Source: Chloroflexota bacterium (GTDB lineage Bacteria > Chloroflexota > Dehalococcoidia > UBA3495). Taken from it: DNA of 13,553 bases. The notes beneath the pieces are model-generated. The model had not been told where the DNA came from and did not search any database. It worked only from the letters and a program-made list of their open reading frames with translations. Below, in pieces: positions 1-6,400 of this stretch; position 1 is the stretch's first letter, and each line of letters starts with the position of its first letter. The position numbers were made by a program, and so were the translations under genes. The stretch covers positions 1-13,553 of the forward strand of contig JACZXN010000018.1 in assembly GCA_022571575.1 (NCBI GenBank), written 5' to 3'.

Positions 1-1191
1 CAGGCCCAGGCCGCGGCGGGCCATCTGGTCGCGCATGATCTGAACGCTGCCGTGGTTGATCCCCGATTGGAACGAACCCATCAGGTTGTGGGCGAACAGG
101 CCGTCTTCGATGGCCTCTTCCGAACCGTTGAGCAGTTGGGCGTAGGGCCCCAGTATCTGGGAGATGGCCTCGGTGGTGTGCACGCCGTGCTCGGGCGCCC
201 AGACCTTCTCGGCCGAGCCTTCGTAGGTGAACGTGTCGCCCCGGTCCACCATGGACATGCTGCGCATGGTCATCAGACGGCAGACCTGGGCTTCGGTCCA
301 CAGTTCGGCCAGCTTGTCCCGAACCGCGGGGTCGCTGGCCAGGGAATGACCGCCAAAGTCGTTCTCCTTGACCCAGTTGACGATGTCCTCGTCGCGGCGG
401 ACCGAGATCAGATACCGGCTGGCGCCCACGCGGTCCAGGTTCAGTCCCATGGCGCCCACGTACCAGCCGGAGTTCTCCTCGCCCAGCAGGCAGGACGCTG
501 GGATGCGCACGTTCTCGAAGAAGGTCTCGTTGGTGCGGGCCATGCCGTAGGTGGTGCCCAATGGGGCGGGCGGGTCGTTCTGGATGGTCCACAGCGGCCG
601 CACGGTGATTCCCGGCGTGTCCATGGGTATCAGGAAGATGGAGATGCCGCGGTGCCTGGGCGCGTCGGGGTCGGTGCGGCACATCATATAGATGTGGGAC
701 GCGTAGTGGGCGGCGGAGGTGTACATCTTCTGTCCGTTGATCACGTACTCGTCGCCGTCCCGCACCGCCCGGCATTGCAGTCCCGCCAGGTCGGCCCCGG
801 CCTGGGGCTCGGTGAAGCCCAGGGCGAAGGTGATATCGCCGCGGATCATCCCGGGGATGAAGTACTCTTTCTGTTCCTCGGTCCCGGCGGCCAGGATGGC
901 GGGGGCGCCGCTACCAGCGCCGCCGATCCCGATACCCACCCTGGTGAATTCTTCCTCGACGATGTACTGGTCCATGCGGCTGCCGCTCTGGCCGCCGTAC
1001 TCCTTGGGCCAGCTTATGCCGATCCAGCCCTTGTCGGCGACCTTCAAAACCAGGGCGCGGTATTCGGGACCCCGGCCCCCTTCTTCGCCGCTCTCCAGTT
1101 CGTCAATCAGTCCTTGACTGACGTTGTCGGCGATGAATTCCCGCACTTCCAAGCGAAGGGCCTCTTGTTCCGGTGTGTAGCCAAAATCCAT
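1..1191 (-). CDS. Acyl-CoA dehydrogenase family protein (3' end cut by window edge)
   Basis: This FAD-dependent enzyme family introduces an alpha,beta double bond into acyl-CoA and passes electrons to ETF. The 397 visible residues begin MDFGYTPEQEALRLEVREF, and the usual GLGL near the C-terminus is reached at the window edge, so only a few residues are missing. The flavin/substrate signature GFTEPQAGAD is followed by the beta-domain stretch YVINGQKMYTS. The start is the ATG at 1191, with GGGAG nine bases upstream (1201-1205). Catalytic Glu usually sits in one of two places. At the IVD/LCAD-like site (LxxER) there is Asp253 (NLDR), and at the MCAD-like site (YEGTSQIQR) there is His380 (INHGSVQIMR). 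The C-terminal third also lacks the GGxG of the second family signature. This resembles the divergent subunits of two-subunit (alpha2beta2) FadE-type enzymes, so a partner subunit may be encoded elsewhere. The family is certain; the substrate is unknown. Confidence 0.93.
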   Translation of the reverse strand, partial: MDFGYTPEQEALRLEVREFIADNVSQGLIDELESGEEGGRGPEYRALVLKVADKGWIGISWPKEYGGQSGSRMDQYIVEEEFTRVGIGIGGAGSGAPAILAAGTEEQKEYFIPGMIRGDITFALGFTEPQAGADLAGLQCRAVRDGDEYVINGQKMYTSAAHYASHIYMMCRTDPDAPRHRGISIFLIPMDTPGITVRPLWTIQNDPPAPLGTTYGMARTNETFFENVRIPASCLLGEENSGWYVGAMGLNLDRVGASRYLISVRRDEDIVNWVKENDFGGHSLASDPAVRDKLAELWTEAQVCRLMTMRSMSMVDRGDTFTYEGSAEKVWAPEHGVHTTEAISQILGPYAQLLNGSEEAIEDGLFAHNLMGSFQSGINHGSVQIMRDQMARRGLGL

Positions 1192-1330
1192 TATGTGACT
1201 CTCCCATAGTGGGTGAAAACTTGGCCTGGCAATCCTGCCCCGGCCCCTCAGACTCACGCCTTGCCATTTTCCTGTGCCGCGGAATCGCTGTCAAGTTGAG
1301 CCGCGAAGAGCCGTTGCCGGCGGCGCTCCG

Positions 1331-1618
1331 TTAGAGATCGAGTTCGGTTTTAACTTCTTCCCAAGAGCGAGTCTTGCCTGCTTCGATCTCTTTCATGCCT
1401 TTGCGAATCTGGTCCATCAATTCCGAGTCAGACATGATTTCGATAGTCTCCGAAAGCGACTCGAACAGGTCCCAAGTCATGATTGCAAGGACCGGCTTCC
1501 CATGCCGGGTCAATGGGACCACCCCTTGACCTTCTGCCAGCTTCTCAGGGAGCTGAGTCAGGATGGCCCGAGCGTCCGTAAGGGACAACCCCTCTTGTCT
1601 ATCGAATATCGTAGCCAT
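1331..1618 (-). CDS. Phd/YefM-type antitoxin
   Basis: This 95-residue protein has the Phd/YefM fold pattern. The N-terminal DNA-binding half contains SLTDARAILTQLPEKLAEG (residues 12-30), then the beta-strand segment VVPLTRHGKPVLAIMTWDLFESL. An acidic and helical C-terminal tail (about 58-95, ending WEEVKTELDL) fits the part that wraps around and neutralises the toxin. It lies 22 bp downstream of the toxin gene on the same strand, and GAGG sits 12 bases before its ATG. By family precedent it binds the toxin and represses the shared promoter. The toxin-first order is the reverse of most Phd/YefM pairs. Base composition is lower in G+C than the flanking metabolic genes, which suggests acquisition by transfer. 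Confidence 0.85.
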   Translation of the reverse strand: MATIFDRQEGLSLTDARAILTQLPEKLAEGQGVVPLTRHGKPVLAIMTWDLFESLSETIEIMSDSELMDQIRKGMKEIEAGKTRSWEEVKTELDL

Positions 1619-1640
1619 TGTTCATACTTTCCTCTTTGCT

Positions 1641-1955
1641 CTACAGCAATCCTAGTCTAGCAAGCCTCTCGGCAAAGGCATACACGTCGTCTCGGTCGCC
1701 AGCGCGCCGCAGACCTACGGCCGCCACTACGACCACGGCGCCGGCCATATCGATTCGATAAATTATCCGGTAGCGTTGCCCCACCGCCCGACAGCTACGT
1801 TGTCCATCCAAAGCCCCGCCTAGTGCGCGGCCTTGTTTCTCTGGCTCATCGGCCAGGTGGTCGATACGGGATGCCAGCAGTCGACGGATCCGGCGGTCAC
1901 GAATACGGGTCAGCATCTCTGCTGCGTTCGCCGTGATTTCGATAGAGTAACCCAT
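1641..1955 (-). CDS. RelE/ParE superfamily toxin
   Basis: This 104-residue basic protein has the RelE/ParE pattern: an N-terminal strand (YSIEITANAAEML), an Arg-rich helix (RIRDRRIRRLLASRIDHLADEP), a core AVGQRYRIIYRID (residues 58-69) and a C-terminal VGLRRAGDRDDVYAFAERL. The spacing of the basic residues and RYRIIYR is typical of ribosome-dependent mRNA interferases of the RelE branch. ParE-like gyrase inhibitors share the fold, so the target cannot be decided here. The start is the ATG at 1955; an upstream in-frame TTG at 1958 is also possible. No clear Shine-Dalgarno is visible, so the message may be nearly leaderless (see the promoter candidate at 1972-2000). It is co-transcribed with the antitoxin just downstream. 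Confidence 0.82.
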   Translation of the reverse strand: MGYSIEITANAAEMLTRIRDRRIRRLLASRIDHLADEPEKQGRALGGALDGQRSCRAVGQRYRIIYRIDMAGAVVVVAAVGLRRAGDRDDVYAFAERLARLGLL

Positions 1956-1971
1956 CAATACCGTACAGATT

Positions 1972-2000
1972 ATCGTACATATTTATAACCAGAATTACAA
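1972..2000 (-). promoter_or_regulatory. Candidate promoter of the toxin-antitoxin pair
   Basis: Read on the minus strand, TTGTAA (1995-2000) is separated by 17 bp from TACGAT (1972-1977), each matching four of six consensus bases. Two GTAC half-sites (1963-1966 and 1975-1978) flank GATTATC and overlap the -10, so this could also be the antitoxin operator. The A+T-rich patch stands out from its surroundings. The evidence is pattern only. Confidence 0.35.
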
Positions 2001-2047
2001 TGGTTCGGTCTCTGAAAACGAAATCCCCACCTTCTCTGGTTTCCCGA

Positions 2048-2260
2048 CTACCGCCGCCACTCCTCTTCGGCTTGCATGAGTCCGAGGATTCGACCACGGT
2101 ATAAGTAGAGGATTCGATGACGGTGTATGTGACCGAATGCTGCTGCGGCCGCGCCCAGGACTCCTCCCGCAACGAGTCCTACATATGGAGCAACCGAAGA
2201 TTGTCGTGTTTCGTCCAAGTCCCCCGTGAAGACAATTCCGATTATCCCTCCTATGAACAC
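2048..2260 (-). CDS. C-terminal half of a small membrane protein (frame-shifted continuation)
   Basis: This frame opens with GTG at 2260, which overlaps the last ten bases of the preceding reading frame, and has no good Shine-Dalgarno. It begins with a hydrophobic run (VFIGGIIGIVF), then a short polar segment (TGDLDETRQSSV), a second membrane span (APYVGLVAGGVLGAAAAAFG) and a basic tail (HIHRHRILYLYRGRILG). The opening hydrophobic run completes the third transmembrane segment left unfinished in the upstream frame, so this is more likely the rest of one 153-residue protein than an independent gene. The tail is coded by two 24-bp tandem repeats. No family is recognised and no function is claimed. 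Confidence 0.45.
   Translation of the reverse strand: MFIGGIIGIVFTGDLDETRQSSVAPYVGLVAGGVLGAAAAAFGHIHRHRILYLYRGRILGLMQAEEEWRR
2084..2131. repeat. Two-copy 24-bp tandem repeat
   Basis: The 24 bases at 2084-2107 and 2108-2131 both begin GAGGATTCGA and continue with a related CACGGT/GACGGT core. On the minus strand they encode the octapeptides HIHRHRIL and YLYRGRIL near the C-terminus of the membrane protein, so the duplication preserves the frame. Confidence 0.7.
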
Positions 2261-2508
2261 CCCAGGGTGATTCCCACGAACATTACGAAAACAGCCGATA
2301 ATCTTGTTGCTTTGACGAAGACAAAAAGCACGACCGACAATACGGCGCCAATCCCCGCACCAACTATGGCGAACCCGTATGCGACAAGTTGGCAGGTGTC
2401 GCTGTCATATCCTGGGTCAGTGCACTCCGCGAAAATAACTGCAGCCCCAACCACTGCCCCCGCCACAAGACCCAGAACGATCCCGGGAACGACCCACGAC
2501 CAACTCAT
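2251..2508 (-). CDS. Small hypothetical membrane protein, N-terminal part
   Basis: The ATG at 2508 has AGAGG seven bases upstream, a good start. The 85 residues hold two clear membrane spans rich in GxxxG-like spacing (about 5-28 and 41-66). They are separated by a polar loop with two cysteines (C29, C39) that could form a disulfide outside the membrane. A third hydrophobic run starts at about 70 and is cut by a TAG at 2251. A -1 shift on the GGGG tract (2260-2263) would join it to the overlapping frame and give a four-span protein of about 153 residues. The gene lies between etfBA and the toxin-antitoxin pair on the same strand. It could be a genuine frameshift, a pseudogene, or a base missing from a G tract in the assembly. 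The family is unknown. Confidence 0.55.
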   Translation of the reverse strand: MSWSWVVPGIVLGLVAGAVVGAAVIFAECTDPGYDSDTCQLVAYGFAIVGAGIGAVLSVVLFVFVKATRLSAVFVMFVGITLGCS

Positions 2509-2565
2509 CTGGATACCTCTTGACGCTCTATCCCCGCGCGTTCCCTAGCGAACCTAGCAGGTAAG

Positions 2566-4446
2566 TTAGGCCTCGCTCAGCTCCAATAAGATGGGCCGCA
2601 GTTCCTCGATCAACGGAGGCAGGAACTCCTCCCAGGTGCCCACGATGCCGAAGTCGGAAGAGCGGAACATGACCGCCCGGCGGTTCTGGTTCACGGAGAT
2701 GATCACTCCGGCCCGCTGAAGGCCCACCGTGTGGTTGAAGGCGCCCCGGATGCCCACCGCCAGGTACACCTTGGGCGCGATGGTGCGGCCGCTGATGCCG
2801 ACCTGGACCTGCTGGGGCAGCCAGCCCTCGTGGGCCACGTCGCGGGTGGTGGCGATGCTGGCCCCGATGGACCGGGCCATCTCCTGGATCTTGGCCAGGT
2901 TCTCGACTCCGCCGATGCCCATGCCAACTCCCAACACCACCGGCGCTTTGGCCAGGATCAGTCCAACCTGGTCCTCCTGGAACTCCTCGTTCAGCAGCCG
3001 GACGTCCGGACCGTCGAAGGGAACCGCGGGTAGCTGCTCCACGGTGGCGGTTGCGCCTGGCTCCGGCGCGGCGGGGGTGAGCAGGCCGGGCCGCAGGGTC
3101 ACCAGGTTCGGCAGGGTCTTGGACAGGATGGGCGCGATCACGTTGCCGCCCAGGGCCGGTTTCAGTTGCACCAGCCGTCCTTCGGCGTCGATCTCTAGAT
3201 CTATGGCGTCGCCGGTGAGGCCCAGTTCCAATCTGGCCGCCAACCGGGACGCGAGGTCGCGGCCATCGGCGGTGGCTGCGAATAGCACCGCGTAGGGAAG
3301 TTCTTTCCGGACGGCCTCGGCAAGCGCCTGACCGACGGCCCGGCCATAGACCGGCCCGATCTGTGAGTTGTCCAGCACCAGCACCCGGTCGGCCCCTTGG
3401 GAGGCCAATTCCGCCACCGTATCATCCTGTTGGGGCGCGATGAGCACCGCCACGACCTCGCTCTTGGTGACCTGGGTGAGTTCCCGGGCCTTGCCCAGCA
3501 TCTCCAGGGTCACGTGTGCCAGGCCTTGACGGGTGTTCTCCGCCACCACCCAGATGCTTTTCTCCCTGCTATTCGGGTATCTGGGCAGCGCCGCGGCGGC
3601 GCTCTTACCGGAACCGGCCGAGTCGGCGGCCGCCAGCTCGGCCAGGCGCTGGCGCAGGGCGTCGGCCACCTGTTTGGCGGCGTCCTCCGGTGTGACATCC
3701 TCCAGCAGGACCCCCAGCCGGTTGGGCTCCACCAGACGTATCTCGTCCACCCAGGTTGGCGAACCCTCCGCCCCGAACTGGTTCAGGCCGCCGGAAAATC
3801 CGGCGGCACCATCAGCCAGGAGATCGGCGCAGGTCACTTCCTCGGCCGGAATTTTTTCGGCCCGCTCCATCTGCTCCTTGTTGGGGTAGAGCTCGGGGGC
3901 CACGCCCTCGGTGACGCAGACCAGGGCGGGCAGGACGCACTCCAGGGTCTGAAATCCCTCATCGGTCATGCGCTCTACGATCACGGACTTGCCATCGTCG
4001 CTCAGGTCCAGTTTTCGCACGTGACTGACGTGAGGCAGGCCCATGAGCTCCGCGATCTCCGGACCCACCTGGCCCGTTTCGCCGTCGGTGCTGTTGCGGC
4101 CGCAGATTATCAGGTCGGGTTTCTCCCGCAGCAACGCCAGGGACAACGCCCGGGACGTGGCCAGGGTGTCGGACCCCGCCAGGGCCCGGTCGGTGACCAG
4201 CACGGCCCGGTCGGCGCCCAGGGCCACGCAGTTGGTCAATCCCTCGCTGGCCCCGGGCGGGCCCATGGAGATGACCACCACCTCGTCGAGCGGGGACCTT
4301 TTCAACTCCACGGCCCGGACCAACCCCAATAGGTCAAAGGGGTTGACCTCGGACGGAACGCCTTCCCGGAGGATGGTCTTGGCTTCGTAATCGAACTTCA
4401 TGCGCGCGATGATGGGCACGTATTTCATGCACACGGCGGTCTTCAT
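2566..4446 (-). CDS. Fused electron transfer flavoprotein (EtfB-EtfA in one chain)
   Basis: This 626-residue protein carries two full ETF subunits in one chain. Residues 1 to about 265 are EtfB, with NPFDLLGLVRAVELK, GADRAVLVTD, the DGETGQVGPEIAE motif (about 121-133) and the beta signature VERMTDEGFQTLECVLPAL. After a linker rich in Ala, Ser and Gly, EtfA starts near residue 297 (SIWVVAENT). It ends with the FAD-binding C-terminal domain: TTRDVAHEGW, VGISGR, YLAVGIRGAFNH with the conserved His572, and SSDFGIVG. ETF shuttles electrons from acyl-CoA dehydrogenases to the quinone pool. The EtfB motif resembles that of bifurcating ETFs more than the mammalian type. The ATG at 4446 is chosen because MKTAVCMKYVPI matches EtfB N-termini; TGAGG lies 12 bases upstream. 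The GISGA segment is changed to GIRGA. It follows the nicotinate gene by 67 nt, probably in one transcript. Confidence 0.93.
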   Translation of the reverse strand: MKTAVCMKYVPIIARMKFDYEAKTILREGVPSEVNPFDLLGLVRAVELKRSPLDEVVVISMGPPGASEGLTNCVALGADRAVLVTDRALAGSDTLATSRALSLALLREKPDLIICGRNSTDGETGQVGPEIAELMGLPHVSHVRKLDLSDDGKSVIVERMTDEGFQTLECVLPALVCVTEGVAPELYPNKEQMERAEKIPAEEVTCADLLADGAAGFSGGLNQFGAEGSPTWVDEIRLVEPNRLGVLLEDVTPEDAAKQVADALRQRLAELAAADSAGSGKSAAAALPRYPNSREKSIWVVAENTRQGLAHVTLEMLGKARELTQVTKSEVVAVLIAPQQDDTVAELASQGADRVLVLDNSQIGPVYGRAVGQALAEAVRKELPYAVLFAATADGRDLASRLAARLELGLTGDAIDLEIDAEGRLVQLKPALGGNVIAPILSKTLPNLVTLRPGLLTPAAPEPGATATVEQLPAVPFDGPDVRLLNEEFQEDQVGLILAKAPVVLGVGMGIGGVENLAKIQEMARSIGASIATTRDVAHEGWLPQQVQVGISGRTIAPKVYLAVGIRGAFNHTVGLQRAGVIISVNQNRRAVMFRSSDFGIVGTWEEFLPPLIEELRPILLELSEA

Positions 4447-4513
4447 AGGTTGATTGCGCCTCAGGTTTGAATTTGCCCTTGGGACCTCTGGGGCTGCCAA
4501 TGTTGTTGAATGC

Positions 4514-5953
4514 TCAGTTGCTGTCTGGAACGTTGACGTCCAGGGCCTGTTCCCGGACGTCGGACGTCAGGCGTTCCAGCCGCCCGCTGATGCCAACCGG
4601 ATAGCGGGGCGGGTTGTTCAGGGCCTTGAACCGTTCATCCAGCGCGGCGAAATCTTCCTGGAACCTGCCTCTGATCTCTTCAAGAGTGGCCGCGGGCCCG
4701 GTCCTCTGCCCGTCCTTCATGACCTCTTGCAGCACCGGCAACCCGCCCGGCAGGTCCTCGTCATCCAGGGCGATGATATCCCTGGCGAACATGCCTCCGG
4801 CGTCTCTGGTCCGGTACACCTGTTTGGCGCCGGGCAGGGACACTTTGCCGGTGCTTAATTTCATCACCGGCCGGCCGTCGAAGCAGACCAGTTTGTAGGC
4901 CATGTCCGACCAGGGGGCGTCGGCGGAGACCCCGGCCTTGGTGCCAACACCGAATAGGTCGATGGGCGCCCCGGCCTTGACCAGCGTCTCCAGCTCGTAT
5001 TCGTCCAGCCCGCCACTGGCCAATATCTTGACGTAATCCAATCCCGAATCGTCCAGTATCCTACGCACCTTGCGGCTGAGTTCATCGAAGTCACCCGAGT
5101 CCAGGCGGACGGCCACCAGCTTCCCGCCGGTTGCATCCGGCCCCGTGGCCGCCTCCATCTCCTTGGCCACCTGCACCGCATTCCAGGCCCCGGCGATGGT
5201 GTCGTAGGTGTCTATGAGCAGGGTGGTGCGGTCCGGAAAGGATTCGGCGTAGGCCCGGAAGGCGTCCAACTCGGTGGCAAAGGCTTCGACAAACGAATGG
5301 GCCATGGTCCCGGCCGGGGGCATTCCATAGAGACTGGCGGCCAGCACATTGCTGGTCGAGTTGAACCCGGCGATGTAGCTGGCGCGGGCCATCTTCAGCG
5401 CGGCGTCGGTGCCCTGGGTGCGGCGGGAGGCAAAATCGGCGATGCCCCTTCCCTGGGCCGCCCAGACGCAGCGGGCGGCCTTGGTGGCCAGCATGCTCTG
5501 GAGGTTGACCTGGTTGATGATGAAGGTCTCGGCCAGTTGGGCCTCTATTATGGGCGCCGTTACCTCCACCGCCGGTTCGTCGGTGAAATACAGGCGTCCC
5601 TCGGGAATGGCCCGGACGCTGCCGGTGAAACGCACGTTCGGGAGGTACTCCAGGAAATCGTCGGAGAAAATGTCCGTGGCCCGTAGGTAATCGATGGCCC
5701 GGCCGCTGAAGTTCAGGTTGGACAGGTAGCCCAGCACGTCCTCCAGCCCGGCCGAGACGAAATAGGCCCGGTTGGGGGGATAGGTGCGTATGAACAGGCT
5801 GAAGGTGGCCGTGGCCGACATCCCCTGGCGGAAGAACGCCTGGGCCATGGTCAGTTCGTAGAGGTCGGTGAACAGGCCCAGGTCCTCTCCGGGCAGAGGC
5901 AATTTCGGTGATGGGTTCGCCGGTGGTTTCGGCGGTGGTTTGGGTGCGGTCAT
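4514..5953 (-). CDS. pncB: Nicotinate phosphoribosyltransferase
   Basis: This enzyme joins nicotinate and PRPP, with ATP coupling, to give nicotinate mononucleotide, the entry step of the Preiss-Handler NAD salvage route in the cytoplasm. The 479 residues carry the family opening GLFTDLYELTMAQAFF (about 26-41), TNxxS-like and FASRRTQG substrate-loop regions, and PPAGTMAHSF with His219, the residue that is phosphorylated in this family. Further on are VRLDSGDF and ILASGGLDEYEL, which form the phosphate-binding part of the barrel. Length and motifs fit a complete, active enzyme. The N-terminus has an extra Pro/Lys-rich stretch (about residues 4-20) before the conserved core. No strong Shine-Dalgarno precedes the ATG. 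A good promoter lies at 5997-6026, and the ETF gene follows on the same strand. Confidence 0.95.
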   Translation of the reverse strand: MTAPKPPPKPPANPSPKLPLPGEDLGLFTDLYELTMAQAFFRQGMSATATFSLFIRTYPPNRAYFVSAGLEDVLGYLSNLNFSGRAIDYLRATDIFSDDFLEYLPNVRFTGSVRAIPEGRLYFTDEPAVEVTAPIIEAQLAETFIINQVNLQSMLATKAARCVWAAQGRGIADFASRRTQGTDAALKMARASYIAGFNSTSNVLAASLYGMPPAGTMAHSFVEAFATELDAFRAYAESFPDRTTLLIDTYDTIAGAWNAVQVAKEMEAATGPDATGGKLVAVRLDSGDFDELSRKVRRILDDSGLDYVKILASGGLDEYELETLVKAGAPIDLFGVGTKAGVSADAPWSDMAYKLVCFDGRPVMKLSTGKVSLPGAKQVYRTRDAGGMFARDIIALDDEDLPGGLPVLQEVMKDGQRTGPAATLEEIRGRFQEDFAALDERFKALNNPPRYPVGISGRLERLTSDVREQALDVNVPDSN

Positions 5954-5996
5954 CGAATCCGTGACTGGACGGTGATTCCGAGATAGGTTAGGGCGT

Positions 5997-6026
5997 ATTA
6001 TGTTGGCGTTCCGAAGGCCCTGTCAA
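5997..6026 (-). promoter_or_regulatory. Predicted promoter for the pncB transcript
   Basis: On the minus strand a perfect TTGACA (6021-6026) is followed after 18 bp by CATAAT (5997-6002), five of six matches to the -10. Transcription would start about 35 bases before the ATG at 5953. It faces away from the SAM-cluster promoter at 6084-6112. Confidence 0.65.
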
Positions 6027-6036
6027 CCGATATTGA

Positions 6037-6075
6037 GCGTGGCCCACGCCTGGCCGCGCCCAGGCGCTCCAGCGC
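6037..6075. repeat. Three consecutive GC-rich palindromes between divergent promoters
   Basis: GCGTGG/CCACGC (6037-6042 and 6044-6049), CGCCTGG/CCAGGCG (6047-6053 and 6060-6066) and GCGCT/AGCGC (6064-6068 and 6071-6075) lie end to end, slightly overlapping, between the two divergent -35 boxes. They may be operator sites or a DNA/RNA secondary structure. No regulator gene is adjacent, and there is no T-run to make them a terminator. Confidence 0.6.
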
Positions 6076-6083
6076 GGCTCTTC

Positions 6084-6112
6084 TTGACACGGTGACTGGC
6101 CCTTAGTAACAT
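6084..6112 (+). promoter_or_regulatory. Predicted promoter of the SAM-recycling cluster
   Basis: A perfect TTGACA (6084-6089) is followed after exactly 17 bp by TAACAT (6107-6112). Transcription would begin near 6119, about 40 bases before the riboswitch P1 stem, so the riboswitch sits wholly in the leader. Confidence 0.7.
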
Positions 6113-6158
6113 TTACCCGACCCAAGACACGCTTAAAAATCGAAAAGCAACTCAGACA

Positions 6159-6291
6159 CCCTTATCCAGAACGGCAGAGGGGACGGCCCTGTGAAGCCTG
6201 GCAACCGGTCTAGGCCCGTTAAGGCGGGCGGCGATACGGTGCTAACTCCGGCGTCGGGCGCTGGTAAAACAGCGGCGGCGAAAGATGAGGG
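6159..6291 (+). promoter_or_regulatory. SAM-I (S-box) riboswitch aptamer
   Basis: The leader carries the conserved S-box core. CCCTTATC (6159-6166) pairs with GATGAGGG (6284-6291) as P1. It is followed by CAGA and by GGGGACGGCCCTGTGAAG, then CCTGGCAACC of the P2/kink-turn region. A P3 hairpin has GCCCG/CGGGC arms at about 6213-6228, then comes GGTGCTAACTCC, and a P4 hairpin with a CGCTG/CAGCG stem ends in GAAAGATGAGG. SAM binding to this class stabilises P1. Here that would free the downstream terminator and switch off mtnA and the genes behind it. The order of conserved blocks leaves little doubt about the class. Confidence 0.93.
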
Positions 6292-6317
6292 GAGCTCAGA
6301 GTCTCTGTGAGCTTCTC
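6289..6317 (+). promoter_or_regulatory. Riboswitch antiterminator
   Basis: GGGGAGCTCA (6289-6298) can form ten continuous pairs, two of them G-U, with TGAGCTTCTC (6308-6317) around a nine-base loop. The left arm takes bases from the 3' strand of P1, and the right arm takes most of the left arm of the terminator. The two states are therefore mutually exclusive, as expected for a transcriptional OFF switch. Confidence 0.8.
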
Positions 6318-6334
6318 TGTCGAGAAGCTTTTTT
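6310..6334 (+). terminator. Intrinsic terminator of the SAM-I riboswitch
   Basis: AGCTTCTC (6310-6317) and GAGAAGCT (6322-6329) form a perfect eight-pair stem with a TGTC loop. It is followed by a run of T to 6334, 66 bases before the mtnA start. It is the expression platform of the upstream aptamer. Confidence 0.9.
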
Positions 6335-6400
6335 GATGTTTAAGACCTGTCGTGAATCTACAGACTGAACGCCTGGCCTGAACCCCTGGGAGCATATCCG

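Noticed and set aside
52..1209. Long plus-strand open frame opposite the acyl-CoA dehydrogenase.
   Set aside because: The opposite strand encodes a clear family protein with all flavin motifs; this frame is a Gly/Val/His-rich low-complexity shadow of GC-rich codons with no recognisable domain.
1897..2172. Minus-strand frame with the repeats TYTVIESS and TYTVVESS.
   Set aside because: The peptide repeat comes from the 24-bp DNA duplication read in another frame; the frame overlaps the toxin start and has no ribosome site.
2117..2548. 143-codon plus-strand frame opposite the small membrane protein.
   Set aside because: It is Thr/Pro-rich with no domain; the minus-strand frames have membrane segments and a good Shine-Dalgarno.
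3397..4332. 311-codon plus-strand frame opposite the EtfB half.
   Set aside because: Its composition (His, Gln, Gly, Leu) is that of an antisense shadow, and no family or ribosome site is seen; the ETF on the other strand explains the lack of stops.
4447..4500. TTG at 4500 as the ETF start.
   Set aside because: The extra 18 residues do not match EtfB N-termini; the ATG at 4446 gives the typical MKTAVCMKYVP start.
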